From the NCBI GenBank assembly GCA_012798055.1, contig JAAZOA010000084.1, forward strand, positions 1-5,509: DNA of 5,509 bases, written 5' to 3'. This document shows positions 5,364 to 5,509 of this stretch, in pieces (positions within the stretch are counted from its first letter, which is position 1; each line of letters starts with the position of its first letter). The notes under the pieces were generated by a model, which worked only from the letters and a program-made list of their open reading frames with translations, was not told the DNA's origin and did no database searches. The position numbers and the translations under genes were made by a program. This DNA is from Syntrophomonadaceae bacterium (GTDB taxonomy: Bacteria; Bacillota; Syntrophomonadia; Syntrophomonadales; Syntrophomonadaceae).

Positions 5364-5509
5364 ATGAAGATAAGAGATATAATGACGCCCTATCCTATGA
5401 CGGTGGGGCCGGAACAGACTGTGGGCGAAGTCGCCAGGCTTTTTATGGAACACAAAATAGACGGTATACCGGTGGCGGATGTCAGCGGGCGGTTGATCGG
5501 GCTGTTCAC
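5364..5509 (+). CDS. Second CBS-domain regulator, paralogue of the sigma-54 activator, 5' end only
   Basis: Only 48 codons are present before the window ends. They encode the beginning of a CBS domain, MKIRDIMTPYPMTVGPEQTV and onward to SGRLIGLF. Aligned without gaps to the start of the 701-residue activator at 1399, 35 of 48 residues are identical, and most differences are conservative. The full gene is therefore probably another CBS-PAS-sigma-54 activator, but a stand-alone CBS protein cannot be excluded from this fragment. The ATG is set by the match to the paralogue's N terminus; the purine-rich AGAGGTG upstream is about ten bases away, a longer than usual spacing. An in-frame GTG at 5352 would add four residues but overlaps that ribosome site. 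It follows the operon terminator, so it has its own promoter. Confidence 0.85.
   Translation, partial: MKIRDIMTPYPMTVGPEQTVGEVARLFMEHKIDGIPVADVSGRLIGLF

Overview
The window looks like a chromosomal segment from an anaerobic, low-to-mid GC Firmicute of the Clostridia type (Peptococcaceae or Syntrophomonadaceae-like). This is an inference from strong GGAGG-type ribosome binding sites, a sigma-54 activator with CBS and PAS sensory domains, a C_GCAxxG_C_C-type redox protein and a cysteine-rich DUF6125-like protein. No marker gene fixes the taxon.

Layout. Positions 1-1169 carry two minus-strand membrane-protein genes: an acyltransferase-3 family protein cut by the left edge (1-514), and upstream of it a DUF502 family protein (588-1169). 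A divergent intergenic region (1170-1398) holds a possible sigma-70 -10 box for the minus-strand genes and a near-consensus sigma-54 (-24/-12) promoter for the plus-strand gene. Positions 1399-3504 encode a 701-residue sigma-54 dependent activator with two CBS domains, two PAS domains, an AAA+ domain with an intact GAFTGA loop, and a C-terminal helix-turn-helix. A 379-base AT-rich non-coding region (3505-3883) has nested inverted repeats, possible activator sites and a second sigma-54 promoter at 3804-3819. Next is a two-gene operon: a four-cysteine C_GCAxxG_C_C-type protein (3884-4429) and, 19 bases later, a 248-residue cysteine-rich protein (4449-5195). A clear intrinsic terminator follows (5231-5263). 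At 5364 a second regulator begins and runs off the right edge. Its first 48 residues are 35/48 identical to the first regulator, so two paralogous activators bracket the operon.

Working model (inference). The CBS/PAS activator senses an adenylate and/or redox or small-molecule signal, drives its own sigma-54 promoter and the one ahead of the two-gene operon, and so switches on a pair of small cysteine-rich proteins that probably act together in thiol or redox chemistry. A shared 18-base element (15/18 identical) lies upstream of both the operon and the second regulator. It suggests that both respond to the same or related activators. The substrate and physiological role cannot be read from this sequence.
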